From: Pseudoscleropodium purum
Taxonomy: Eukaryota > Streptophyta > Bryopsida > Hypnales > Brachytheciaceae
Reading direction: 5' to 3'
Length of the DNA: 64,000 nucleotides
Assembly: GCA_963969395.1 (NCBI GenBank)
Contig: OZ017796.1
Span: forward strand, 29,564,243-29,628,242
Each line of letters opens with the position of its first letter. The stretch's first letter is position 1. Below are positions 35,476 through 45,619 of this stretch, piece after piece. The notes beneath the pieces were generated by a model that was given only the letters and a program-made list of their open reading frames with translations, was not told where the DNA came from and did not search any database. A program made the position numbers and the translations under genes.

Positions 35476-35934
35476 CGTCATGGAGTTCGTTCGGGAGGAG
35501 GACGGATTGCAAAAGGCCACGGAACGTGTGAGGGGAATGAACCTCGTCTCCTCGGCTTCCTTGGGACCTTCTTCGGGTGGCGCTGCTCAATCTCAACGGT
35601 CGCAGGGTCAGTCTTAGGAGCGACCATCACTTCAGATGTTTCAGATTGACTCAGACAATGATGGCCCCCCGGAAGAGACACTCATTCGAAGGCAGCGGCA
35701 ACGAAGTCCTTCATCTCCGCGGCGTTCTCTCAATCTCCCCCCGGCTCCAAATTCGAAGCCGCACGGGATGCTCCGACCGGAAAATTCATCGATCGCAATG
35801 GTCGTGGACTTGCACGTTCGGCCACCGTCAGAGGAGATTTGCAGGATTCCACAGGCTCCAGTGGTCAGTCCTGCGACAGACCCTCAAGTGGGAGTCACTG
35901 CAATTGGCCGCCCGACTATTGCAGCTGACATTAG

Positions 35935-35953
35935 TATCGGCTGCCAGCCGACA
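35935..35953. repeat. 19-bp palindrome, C-centred
   Basis: TATCGGCTGCCAGCCGACA. It falls in the last open frame of the ParB-like gene, the only clear copy that reads through in a coding-like frame; an unrecognised intron is possible. Confidence 0.9.
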
Positions 35954-36316
35954 CCCATGGTGGTTTCCCCGCTTGGACCACGACGGGGAAGAAGCAAGGG
36001 GGCCACGCTCGAAAAGGAGTCGGAGTCGACAGACTCGCGGAGGTCAACTCGGGTTCAGCAAAAGCGGAAACGACCGAGTGACAAGGAAGACGGTGGCGCG
36101 GCGGCGCGGGAACAGGACTTTCCAAATGAAGCGATGTCTCCCACTCGATCTCAGAGGCGGGCTCAGACTGGAGGTTCATAGGCAATAGACATGCTCCGCG
36201 ATGTTTGTGGAGTATCTAAAATAACTCATGTATACGTAACACTGCTTGGCTCAGACTTGTGCGTAGACTTGTTAGTAGGAGCCTTCAGCTCGGCAGACTA
36301 GAGTACTTATGGACTG

Positions 36317-36335
36317 TGTCGGCTACCAGCCGATA
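36317..36335. repeat. 19-bp palindrome just before the FCP1-like start
   Basis: TGTCGGCTACCAGCCGATA, 10 bp upstream of the likely start codon at 36346. Confidence 0.9.
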
Positions 36336-36345
36336 CAGTGCACGA

Positions 36346-37278
36346 ATGTTTTGTCATGTACCTAAGTTCATTGCATCTCATGCTCTATGTATTTTGTTTT
36401 GCAATGCAAATGATGACTCCAAAACTTCTGAGAAATTTCCCACCACCGCGTCTGAAGGTGGGCAGAAGTGTGACAAACTAGCTCTAGAAGGAAGGGCAAG
36501 GAACACGTCTAGTGCTCGCCCGTCTCAGGTAGCGACTCCGAAGTTGTTTCTTTTCCTTGAGGTTCAGGGAACTCTGCTCTTCTATGAGCCCCTCATTTTA
36601 AAAGGGAAAAGTATGCATCAGAGGTCGCAAGTAAGACCTCGACCAGGTCTTCAGGAATTCATCAGGTTTTGTAAGGGTCAGGACATTCAGATCATTTATT
36701 GGTCGCATTTACCCAAGCAGACTCTTGAGCAGCATCTTCATAACCTGAAATGGATGGCGCCGGATATCGAAGACGATTACCTGGCTTTTGGACAGGAGTA
36801 CTGTGACGAGAGTGCTTATCGAGACCCTCAGAATCCCACACGACCAATTTTTCTGAAGCGTCTTGCAAGGATTCTCGGGTCATCCTCCTTGTACGATAAT
36901 GGGGCCACGATCAACAACTCATTGATCGTGGATCACGAGCCCTGTCGGAACGTTTTGAATCTGCCATATAGTGCGATTCATCCACCCCCGGTTACTATGT
37001 ATTCGGAGAGTTCGCTGAAGGGTGGAAAACTGCCTTATCTCCAAGTGACGCTCATCCCATTCATTGAACGGTTTTTGTCTTCGAGACTCACGGTCCCAGA
37101 GTTCTGTCAAAAGAACTCTTCAGTTGGGATTGCACGTTGTATGCCGGGCTCTCCTCTTCATAATCAATTTGTGAATGTGACACCGCCATATCAAAAGGGA
37201 TTCGAGGTGCCATATTCACTGGAGGAGCTGCAGGCCATGGGAATTCCTAGACCACGGGACCTAATGGAGGAGGCATAG
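36346..37278 (+). CDS. FCP1/NLI-interacting-factor-like protein 1, catalytic Asp missing
   Basis: From Met at 36346 (MFCHVPKF) to TAG at 37276-37278, about 310 residues. The open frame extends further upstream, but that part is encoded by the palindrome, so the start after it is preferred. The region PKLFLFLEVQGTLLFYEP aligns with the HAD motif I of FCP1-type phosphatases (normally DLDGTL), but both aspartates are replaced (E and Q). RPGLQEFIRFCK and IIYWSHLPKQTLEQHL match the second conserved block, and NNSLIVDHEPCRNVLNLPYSAIHP the third. It is likely a pseudophosphatase or binding protein. An intron may lie before VATPKLF. No stop interrupts it. Confidence 0.6.
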   Translation: MFCHVPKFIASHALCILFCNANDDSKTSEKFPTTASEGGQKCDKLALEGRARNTSSARPSQVATPKLFLFLEVQGTLLFYEPLILKGKSMHQRSQVRPRPGLQEFIRFCKGQDIQIIYWSHLPKQTLEQHLHNLKWMAPDIEDDYLAFGQEYCDESAYRDPQNPTRPIFLKRLARILGSSSLYDNGATINNSLIVDHEPCRNVLNLPYSAIHPPPVTMYSESSLKGGKLPYLQVTLIPFIERFLSSRLTVPEFCQKNSSVGIARCMPGSPLHNQFVNVTPPYQKGFEVPYSLEELQAMGIPRPRDLMEEA

Positions 37279-37280
37279 TG

Positions 37281-37299
37281 TATCGGCTGCCAGCCAACA
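37281..37299. repeat. 19-bp palindrome two bases after a stop codon
   Basis: TATCGGCTGCCAGCCAACA, C-centred; begins 3 nt past the stop of the first FCP1-like gene. Confidence 0.9.
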
Positions 37300-37636
37300 C
37301 ATATTTTTGTAGATTGTATATATTCTCTGTAGATAAAGGAGGACGTCTAGAGACTACATCTTTTGTGTACATTATTTTCTTTTGTATTGATTAAACAATT
37401 TTTTTGTAATGAAGGCATTTTAGTCCGATTTTTCCTAAAGCTTGCGCATGGGACACTCACTCTCAAAGCATTCAAATGTTTCCTTTGAGAGTTTCAGCAT
37501 TAGGTCTTGGTCATTCTAATCAAGTGATCGCAATAATGTAGGTGCAGGCATTCACTCATCTGTGCACAATCTATCTGGCACCTTTTGTTTGTTTCTCAAT
37601 ATGAATTATTGGCTGCTGTCTTGTATCAGGCCGCAG

Positions 37637-37655
37637 TATCGGCTACCAGCTGATA
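37637..37655. repeat. 19-bp palindrome before the second FCP1-like exon
   Basis: TATCGGCTACCAGCTGATA; lies in the presumed intron or leader ahead of the acceptor at 37729. Confidence 0.88.
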
Positions 37656-37729
37656 TCAATTGGCTTGTCTTCTTTCAGTGGATGTTGATGTTGTATAATC
37701 TTGTAGCTACTAACTCATGTTCTGTTCAG

Positions 37730-38380
37730 GAGTCCAACGTGGGCCATCTACAGTCGTTTAAGAAATGTGTGGTTCTATGGGTCACGGGACTACTTTGTTA
37801 TCTTGACCCGAATATCAAGGTGGACAAGTCGGGCCCGCACAGAAATGTCATTAAAAGGCCAGGGCTAGTTGCAATGTTCATGACACTATTTGAAAAGTTC
37901 CACGTAGGAATTTGATCCAGGATGCCAATAGTTGATCTTAGGCCTCTACTTGCGCACTTGCTTCCAAAACATGTCAGAGACAACCTAGCGTTCGTTTATG
38001 GTAGAGAGTACTGTGTAGATAGCCAGAATTTCCCGTGGTGCTACAAAATGCTCTCAATACTTCACACTAAGAGACCATCCAGGATGACATGCTTCACGGA
38101 CCAAGTGCTCATGGTCGATGTGTGCCCGCTTTCGCTTAGGAGGACGCCAGATCCGGCGTGCTATATTCCGCTACCATTTACGGGGGATCTCAATTTCCCG
38201 AATATTAGTAGAGTTATTCCGAACATTTCAACGAATATTATTCCATTCATTTATCCCATGCACGAGCATGAGTCAGTCTCGGAATACATGAAAGGCGCAA
38301 TCAGACCGGGACAATTACACTATGAGGTTGCACAGTCAATCAAGTACGGGAAGCCAAACTGGAATGGAATATTCTGGTGA
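37730..38380 (+). pseudogene. FCP1-like protein 2, nonsense mutation
   Basis: An exon starts after TTCTGTTCAG| at 37730 with ESNVGHLQSFKK and runs to a stop at 38380. CVVLWVTGLLCYLDP aligns with HAD motif I, again without the catalytic aspartates. RPGLVAMFMTLFEKFHVGI is the second block. An in-frame TGA at 37913-37915 interrupts the frame directly after FHVGI, where related proteins have Trp (compare IIYWS in the neighbour). The frame continues SRMPIVDLRPLLAHLLPK and REYCVDSQNFPWCYKML to the end. Its 5' exon was not found. It is a paralogue of the upstream gene. Confidence 0.6.
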
Positions 38381-38394
38381 TTTGCCCTACATGG

Positions 38395-38413
38395 TGTCGG
38401 CCGCCAGCCGGTA
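38395..38413. repeat. 19-bp palindrome just after the second FCP1-like stop
   Basis: TGTCGGCCGCCAGCCGGTA, diverged; begins 15 nt past the stop codon at 38380. Confidence 0.8.
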
Positions 38414-38570
38414 CCCTTGCAGAGTGGAATCGGGGGGGGCTTGAATACCTTCCAATCTCGTCCCCTTTACCTTATTCACAAATTTGAACTGCTTTATTAT
38501 CAACGCCAATCTTATCAAATCGACTGCCTCTTCACTTCAAGACCTGTTCTCTAGAGTTTTCTGGGGGGGA

Positions 38571-38589
38571 TATCGGCTGCCAATTGATA
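38571..38589. repeat. 19-bp palindrome, right part of the element
   Basis: TATCGGCTGCCAATTGATA, C-centred and diverged in the right arm. Confidence 0.85.
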
Positions 38590-38763
38590 CGAGCAATTCA
38601 GTTCATTGGATCGGATGGACTCAGGGTTTAGGGTTTAAGGAGGAGCATTCGTTGCTCTTCATCTTACAGATGGCTGCCATAGTCGATTTTCATAGTTTAC
38701 GTAGTGCAAACACTTTCATAGATCTAGGTGCTTTAGAGAATGATGTTAGGAATCGGTTGGCAG

Positions 38764-38782
38764 TATCAAGTGCCAGCCGATA
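38764..38782. repeat. 19-bp palindrome, right part of the element
   Basis: TATCAAGTGCCAGCCGATA; right arm intact, left arm diverged. A degenerate half-site (AATCGGTTGGCAG) precedes it. Confidence 0.7.
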
Positions 38783-38952
38783 CTTTGTTCCAAATTTGGA
38801 CACAACATAGGAGCTTATGAAATTATTGATTTAACTACTAATTGTAGGCTCTAAACTCTATCATTGGCCGTGTGTTGTGGTACTTTGGTTTGTTTAGTGG
38901 TTGCGTCCATTTCTGTTCATTGCTTATGACACACAAATCTATGCATTCGACT

Positions 38953-38971
38953 ATATCGGCTGACGGCCGAT
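38953..38971. repeat. Last 19-bp palindrome, next to the right TIR
   Basis: TATCGGCTGACGGCCGATT; only 8 bp from the right TIR. Confidence 0.85.
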
Positions 38972-38978
38972 TTATTTC

Positions 38979-39012
38979 TGGACTATGGATTTGTCCATAA
39001 TTAGTTAAATAT
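38979..39012 (-). repeat. Right terminal inverted repeat
   Basis: This end reads outward on the plus strand as TGGACTATGGATTTGTCCAT followed by AATTAGTTAAATAT. Its reverse complement aligns with both blocks of the left TIR. Flanking bases beyond ATAT do not match between sides, so the element boundary or target duplication lies within the ATATTTAA/TTAAATAT portion. Confidence 0.8.
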
Positions 39013-40342
39013 CAATTTAATACAAGATGCCTTATAATTGTGAGCATTAAGTAAAATTAGAAGCAATTCGGATGGAATAATTTTATACACTAAACCTTTT
39101 ATTAGTAGATTCAATTTTTGATTGAAAGATCATGTGAACATGTGGATTCAATGTTGTGATCCTTATTTACAACATCTATATTGTAATTTTGTTAAGAAGA
39201 CAAAATTGGCCCCTAGTATCTCCCATATATTTAGAATGTTAGGGGGGTATAGTTGGATGTAAACAATGTTACATATACATTTTGCATGGTCATCTTGACA
39301 TTTTATATAAATGCCATCTTCTATTGTGGGGGTGCTATTTTGTGAGCTTAGGAATATGAGCCCAAGAATCTAGGAGCCTTGAATTTTGGATGAATTTTTT
39401 GGGGAACTTTTAGATGTAGAACTAAGACCGTGGATTAAAAAATATTGCAAGTTTACAGTTTCAAAACATACAAAGTAAAGTACAACAAGGATTTAGAGCA
39501 AAAACTACGATAAAAAGCACCATAGATCAGAAAAGAACAATAACACATCATGCAAAAAGAAGACATTACAACTATATAGATAAATATATGGAAATACAAT
39601 AGATATATATTGGAAGTATCCTTGGACTTAGGTACTGCTTGAAGATCAAGATGCAGAGCTCTCATTAGTGTCACTTAATTGCACAAGTTATAAGACATAT
39701 ATGTCTTATTTTTAGAAATGTAGAAAGATCAAAGATCACCTTCAAAAAGGGCCAGAGAAGACAATGATTTGAACTTTAGGCACATTGAATTACAACCGGT
39801 AAAGATATTCCATCAAAATTGTTGGGACAATGTACTCAAACAAGTTGACCAATGGATCATACAACTGAAATATGTAGAAAATTAAATATTGATGAAGATA
39901 GTGACATAGTTTTTGAGATGAGTATTTCAAACTATTATTGGGCCTCTAAATAGGGTGGTTGTTCAAAGTTTAAAGTCAAATTAACAAAGTATTTAAATTT
40001 TAAAGGAGGTACATTGGAAATTTAATACATGGGATTTGTCATACGAAGTAAATTCAAGGAGGTAAATCCTTTTTTTCAAAATTCAATTATACATTGAATT
40101 GTACAATTTTGATAAGAAAGAAGCACAATTTTATTTTAATTTGAAGAGATTCAAAAAAATTCTTGCATATCCAAAGTAAAGGTAAAAAGATCTTCAAATG
40201 TTGAAAATACCAAATAGAATTGCACGAAGATGATTGCTAAGAGAAAATTCAATGGCCCTTTTAGTCTCACCAATGTAATGAAAGCATCAAAATGCACATA
40301 TAGAAGCATCTGAAGTACATAACAAAGATCAAAATCTATGTA
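39013..40342. other. AT-rich intergenic DNA, no gene seen
   Basis: Base composition drops sharply on leaving the large element. No credible coding frame or repeat was recognised. Confidence 0.6.
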
Positions 40343-43300
40343 CTACTTACAATCACGAGGATAATGAGAATTAGGGGTTTCATCAGAACATTTTGTTGCA
40401 TCATCTAAAAACTGCAAAACTCTCAGATCTCCACAAAAAGAACGAGATCTAGAAATACCAGATGGTGCCTTGACTAAATGTTGTGCTAAATTAGAAGCAT
40501 AAACTGGTAACAAGAAAGGGTGAGGAGGGCTATCTAATATCTTCTTCAATGTAGAATGAAGAATAGAGCTCTTTTTAGAAGTCAAAGTCACCCTAGAGCT
40601 GTGAAAGAAGCAAACATGAAGACCATTAGTCCATAACATTGAACAAGTAATAAATTGACACACACAATTGAGAAAATTTTAGTACAGGAATGCAAATATT
40701 AAACTAAAGGACTTAAATACAAAATAAATTAGTAGCTTCTATGTTTGGTACTTTGGAATCAGCATCAGAATCTTGATCTAAGCTATTACTTCTTTCATCC
40801 ACTTGCACCTTTTTCATGAATGATGAGTAAATGTAGAAGATCATTGAAGATGAGTGCATTTTCTTCAAATGCTATAATGTGGCAGCCAGACTTATGGCAA
40901 ACATGAATGCTAGAACCTACAATACAAGAATTTGTCAAACAAATTGAGACTGTGAACATCAAAATCAAGAAATAAATAGAAAGTCATTTGAAAAAAAAAT
41001 TTATTGAAAGAAGTTCAATGAATCTAAACATCCAAAATAAAATATATTAAAATAGAGGATATTAATAACATCAAGTATCTAAAGTAAAGATGAGAATAAA
41101 ATTAAAAAATTTGAAACCTATAGCTATAGAGTAGTCAAACACCACATCGCCAATTAGTGAAAAAGATTCAATAAAAATTTGAATTAGACCAAGATCTTCT
41201 TTCCACGAACCTCGCCAAGGAACATTGCCATCCAATAATTGGGACTCTTTAGTCACCATGTTGTGGAGCACATCATCAAAGTCTACATCAATTTCAGCAG
41301 CATTTAAACGTGGAACCATTTGAATTTTGAATCGAGAAAGAGGACCGTCTAGAAAGTTCCTCACATGCAGTTGAATGCCAAAAATGAGAGTCTACATGTA
41401 TTAAACCAACAAATATCAAAAGTATAAAAAATATTGTTCATAAAATGGTCATCTACATATATATAATTACAAAATAAATACAAGAGCAATAAAAAATAGT
41501 ACAATACCATCTTTGATGAATCACGAGGGTTGGCTAAATGAAGACAATTGATTCTAGTCTACTTGCGGTATTTTTTAAAGTGAAAAGCTTGGCAAAATCC
41601 TTTCAAGTCTAATTTGACTTGAGGTGCATCCGGATGGAAAATGGATATAGCTCCGTCATCTTGCAAATGGCTCCCAACAAAATCGAAGATAGACTTTAAA
41701 AAATCCAAATGAAGAATGGTCCATGGTGGAACAACAAATGCAAAAATTGATATTCCAGGGATAGGAAGTCCCTTTGGAATATCTAAAACCATAAGATTGA
41801 TAGCTCAAGAATGGGAGATAATGTCTTTGAATGATTGTTCTTTATCTCCCTTGTGCTGTTGAAAAACAAGAATTAGAAATAACAAATGATTATAATAGTC
41901 AAATAAACTTAAACAAAGACAAAGCAAATTAAAAAAGGGTTTTAAAATCTATGTGGTCAAGAAAAGATTGCAAGTCATTCGACCCTGAAGGAAGCGCTCC
42001 ATGTTGAATATGATGGTTGCGAAAAGAGTGCAAAGATCCAATGAAAATGAAAGTATTCACTCCTAGGAATTCAAAATCAACTATTAATGGCACTAGTACA
42101 TTGCCAAGTGAAAGACAAGAAATAGTTCAATCAATAGAAGAACTATCTCACTTTCGTGTGCCTTGGGTTGGAGAACTTGAAGAAATTTGAGTGCCATCTC
42201 TACCAAATGCACCAATCCTTAGTAAGTGTTTAGGTGCCTTACCTGTAGCCTTTGTAGCACTTATAACCTCAGCAACCAAGGCTTTAACGTTGGCCACCAA
42301 AACAACTTTTGAAGCCTTTTTTGCTTTCATGAGGTCTTGTTGCTTCTTCCATGCTTCGGCTTTCTCAATAGCTCATTGCATCCGTTCTACCGCTCTAACA
42401 TTGTCTTTTTCATTCAAATGAGAAAGATCAAGGCCAATATCTTGCTCTGTTGGTGTTTCCCCATCAATTGGATTCGGAAGACCACTAGCACCTAGTCCCT
42501 TCTCTACTTGCTCAATTGTCTTCATCTTGGATTCCTCTTTTGCTGGGTAGAAACCTCCTCCACAATCTAAGTGCCAGCAACCGAAATTCAAGTGTAGCAC
42601 ACCCCATGATCAAATTAATCCTGACATATACATGCATTGTTCCAACGATGTCCTATCAACCCATGCTACTAAAAAACTAGGAAATTGATCCCATATTATA
42701 ACATTTTTGGATACCAACTCAAACATGATATACCTGAATAGAGACAATATAAAGTAATTAGTATACAAAGAAAAAGGAAATATAGATAATACAAAACATC
42801 ACAAAAATATAAGCTCAATATATGTATTTTACTTGTAAAGAACTCGCTTCACAATGTGTGAAGTATAAGTATACGATGTAAACACTCTAGTTTTTGAGTA
42901 TGCATCCTTTCTTCGAAACAAAAAAGAAAATGTGTGTGTCTAAGTGCGAATACGCGAATATTCTACAAATTGGGCTGGAGACAATAGTAGCTTTGAAGGA
43001 TCTACCCTAACCACAATGCCCTCTTCTTTCTACACCCTCTCGAACTCTATGGTAAATGCCTCCTCCAACTGAAAACAAAGCATTTCAATTTGTTTAGAAT
43101 TGCATAATAATACATGTTTAGTTTAAAAGAACTACTTAAGAAACATCATGGCAAATACATAAGAATTACATGAAGATAGTATTTTGGACTTACAGATACC
43201 CCAAAACAGGCCTTGTTTAGCCAAGATTTCAACTCCTTATCTGAGAATGGTTTGCTCGGAAAATGGGTAGCTTTTCTAGTAAGATCACCAAAGTTTCACC

Positions 43301-44878
43301 AACACAAGCATTGTACTTTGAAGGAAACAAGAGCTATGGTTGTTGCTAACAATTAGAGCTTGTCCAGTGTCATCTCTAGCTTTGAATTCTTGCTCCAATG
43401 CAACGTTATCTTTACAGAAAAGAATCCATAGAATTAATTCCAAAACAAATTACATATTGAAGTTGTTTAGTTCCAAAAAACAATTTATAAATTCACTTGA
43501 TAGCTTGAGTTATTCAATTTTACTTCAACAAGGAACTCATTCCCTAATGCAGGATGTATAACTGCTAACCATTTTGAGAACTGCCCTTTATAATTCTTTA
43601 TCTTCAATTTGGTAGCATCAAGCATCGCACTTGTGATTTCTTCATCTGTCCTTGATATAGTTGGATCTTCCTCTGTTAACTTTCTTGTAGCTTCATCTGT
43701 AGCATCAACAATTTCTTGTTGCAAATGACAAAATTACAGTTCATGAGGGAAAGTCAAATTTATTTACAAGCATGAGAAGAATTGTTTTTGAATTTGCAAA
43801 TATTCAAATGGCTAAAATCATTACTTACCTGCCATAGAAGTGAAATGAACACATCTTTCGTTAATGAATACCAACCTTTTCTTCCTACAGGGTTTCGTAG
43901 GCATTTCTTGAACTCCCATTCAGAAAGAATGTCCTTGAAACTCTCCATGCTCTGTATTCCAATAGCTCAAATTCTATGCAATGTATGCACAAGATTTGTC
44001 TTCACATGGCTGTTTTTGGTGGACCTACAAAACAATTTAAGTATAAGCAAAAGAACCAAAGCATAATACTTAACAAGGAAGAGAATATTAGGAGAACACA
44101 AAAGAATTTTTACTTGTTAATATCATGGATGGCATGTAACAGAAGCCTCGTTTTTCCAAATGGATCCAAACAAATATTGTCCACGGAAATGTGCCATTCT
44201 GGATCCTCTTTATGTACTCGATCAATGAAGCTAGTCCAAGCCTTAAATCTCTAGTTTCCATCACATATAAAAAGCATTCGGCCCACCAAATGCTAGAGAT
44301 GTTGGCTTTGTTGTAGCCTGTTGTCAAAGAGTTCACTCTCTAGTTTCCACAATGGGCTCATTTTGGTTTTATCATCCTCAGAAAGATTTTGAACAACCCC
44401 ATTCTTGTTGCACACCGAGACATAAAAAACACTCGAACCTGGTCTATAATCATGCATGAACTCTGCTTCCAATTTCTTGATATCAAAGTCCAATGAAGGT
44501 CAGACAATTGGCATTGGAATGAGGCAGCAAAGAGGAATTGTGAACTGCAATTCTTCCTTCGATAATATTCTCATTGCCTCAATGCATGCAATAGAATTTA
44601 CCTTCTATAACAATCGCAACTCATATTCATTCTTCTTTGGGTCTTCAATGTTATCGTTGTCAATTTTACTATTTGGGAACACTTCCTGACATTCAACAAC
44701 ATCCTTGGTGTCAATCACCATTAGCACCTATATCAAACCAAGACAAATATATAAGTTATATTGTTAATTCCATACTACAAACCAATTTGTAATGGATATT
44801 GAGGCTTACTTCACTGTGGGATGGTTCTTCAGCTGTTGTCTCAACTTGGGATTGTAGTACTCTCCTTGGTTTTTCCAT
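40343..44878 (-). pseudogene. Degenerate amino-methyltransferase-like multi-exon gene
   Basis: A likely start at 44878 (MEKPRRVLQSQVETTAEE, donor GAA|GTAAGC) is followed by an exon beginning about 44727 (VLMVIDTKDVVE), 44.1-44.5 kb (FDIKKLEAEFMHDYRPG; NGTFPWTIFVWIHLEKRGF), 43.76-43.95 kb (WEFKKCLRNPVGRKGWYSL), 43.49-43.72 kb (GQFSKWLAVIHPALG), 42.37-42.60 kb (GGGFYPAKEESK), 41.56-41.79 kb (IFAFVVPPWTILHL), 41.07-41.36 kb (NVPWRGSWKEDLGLIQIFIE, GDVVFDYSIAIG) and 40.34-40.66 kb. VPPW then VFDYSIAIG resembles motif IV (DPPW) followed by motif I of N6-adenine/N4-cytosine methyltransferases in the permuted order. The motif IV aspartate is valine here. In-frame TAG and TGA codons lie at about 44.60 and 44.50 kb. 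Exon joins were not all resolved. The family assignment is moderate. Confidence 0.5.
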
Positions 44879-45619
44879 CGTTCTTGTGCACAAGAAAGTC
44901 TCCAAATCTTGTAGCAGTGAAAAGGCATATCAAATTATCAATGAATCACAAATCTAAATAAATTTCTTTGAAGTTACAATGGCAATGGCACGCAGTATCT
45001 AAATGGTAATAGCAAAATGCACATGAATTCTAAAACATTGTTTGCTCTACCACATTGTAAACTTTAGTATAGTAGCTGATAGATCTAACTGAAATGGAAC
45101 CGGTTGGTGCTGACTGACCTAAAATTCAAAATAAAAATCAGTTGAAAAACAAAGAAGCTTGAAATCTTTCTAAGGTGTTTTGTGAAGCAAGCAAACTCAA
45201 GTGTATAGACAAGCTTGACAATAGATTTAAATTTATTTTTTAAAGAAAGTAGGCTAATTGCAAAGTAAGAAAAAAGCTCTAATGCTTAAATGGCAAGCAG
45301 CTCAATGTCCAGTCAATGCAGACCACATTCATTCTCTCTGTTATTTGCAGCTACAACATTGTTTAAAGATAAATGAGAGTAAGTCTTAACATAAGAAGCT
45401 CACAAATATTATTACCGGAATTATTTCCAGTCTCAGATTTCAATTAAGTTTGATGCCAAAGCAATTGCAAATGACCTAGTGGAAGAGACTTGTCAGCACC
45501 GACAACCCAGTAATTTGCACTAGTGGCCAGCAGCCCTAAACCTTTGCATTACAAGACCATTCTCAAATCAATATGGAAATTCATTTATTTTTTAATCTCA
45601 TGAGCTCATATTGATTTTT

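Larger units (their letters stand above)
25337..36181 (+). pseudogene. ParB-like-motif gene of the large element, split by a retrotransposon
   Basis: Exon 1 is 25337-25365 (MASSDLATE, donor AG|GTACTT) and joins 25700-26534 in phase. Further exons are 26649-27128 and 27211-27663. After the inserted retrotransposon the coding sequence resumes at about 34414-35352 and ends in an exon reaching TAG at about 36181. Exon 3 contains WYIIGGQHTVTACRELAEQ (about 26838-26895), which resembles the GxH catalytic/binding loop of the ParB/sulfiredoxin-like superfamily. The segment before it is basic and Lys-rich. The part after the insertion (FDSWTPYTDEDWMEL through ATVINIWGG) is of unknown type. The tail is low-complexity, Ser/Arg-rich and ends near RRSTRVQQKRKRPSDKED, a likely nuclear-localisation segment. 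Breaks: in-frame TAG at 26112-26114, a frame change at the insertion site, and a TAG near 35.62 kb. A DNA-binding or partition-like role is inference from the ParB-like loop only. Confidence 0.65.
19253..39012. mobile_element. Large TIR-bounded DNA element carrying dispersed palindromes
   Basis: The left end reads ATATTTAACTAATTATGGAC and continues AA; the right end carries the reverse complement. A partly duplicated inner block extends the match. Between the ends base composition is clearly GC-richer than the flanks. The element carries one minus-strand DUF7869-like gene, one plus-strand gene with a ParB-like motif, two FCP1-like genes and about 24 copies of a 19-bp palindrome confined to it. 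Its span is 19.76 kb, or about 13 kb without the inserted retrotransposon. TTAA at both junctions could be a palindromic target-site duplication, but it could also belong to a longer TIR. No known superfamily can be assigned from sequence alone. This copy is inactivated by stops, frameshifts and the insertion. Confidence 0.75.

Noticed and set aside
38484..38810. Open frame to the right of the second FCP1-like gene
   Set aside because: It reads through two palindrome copies and shows no family features.
19833..38971. CRISPR-like array of palindromic repeats
   Set aside because: Spacing ranges from tens of bases to several kilobases, the copies sit in introns and flanks of eukaryotic genes, and no cas-like gene is present.
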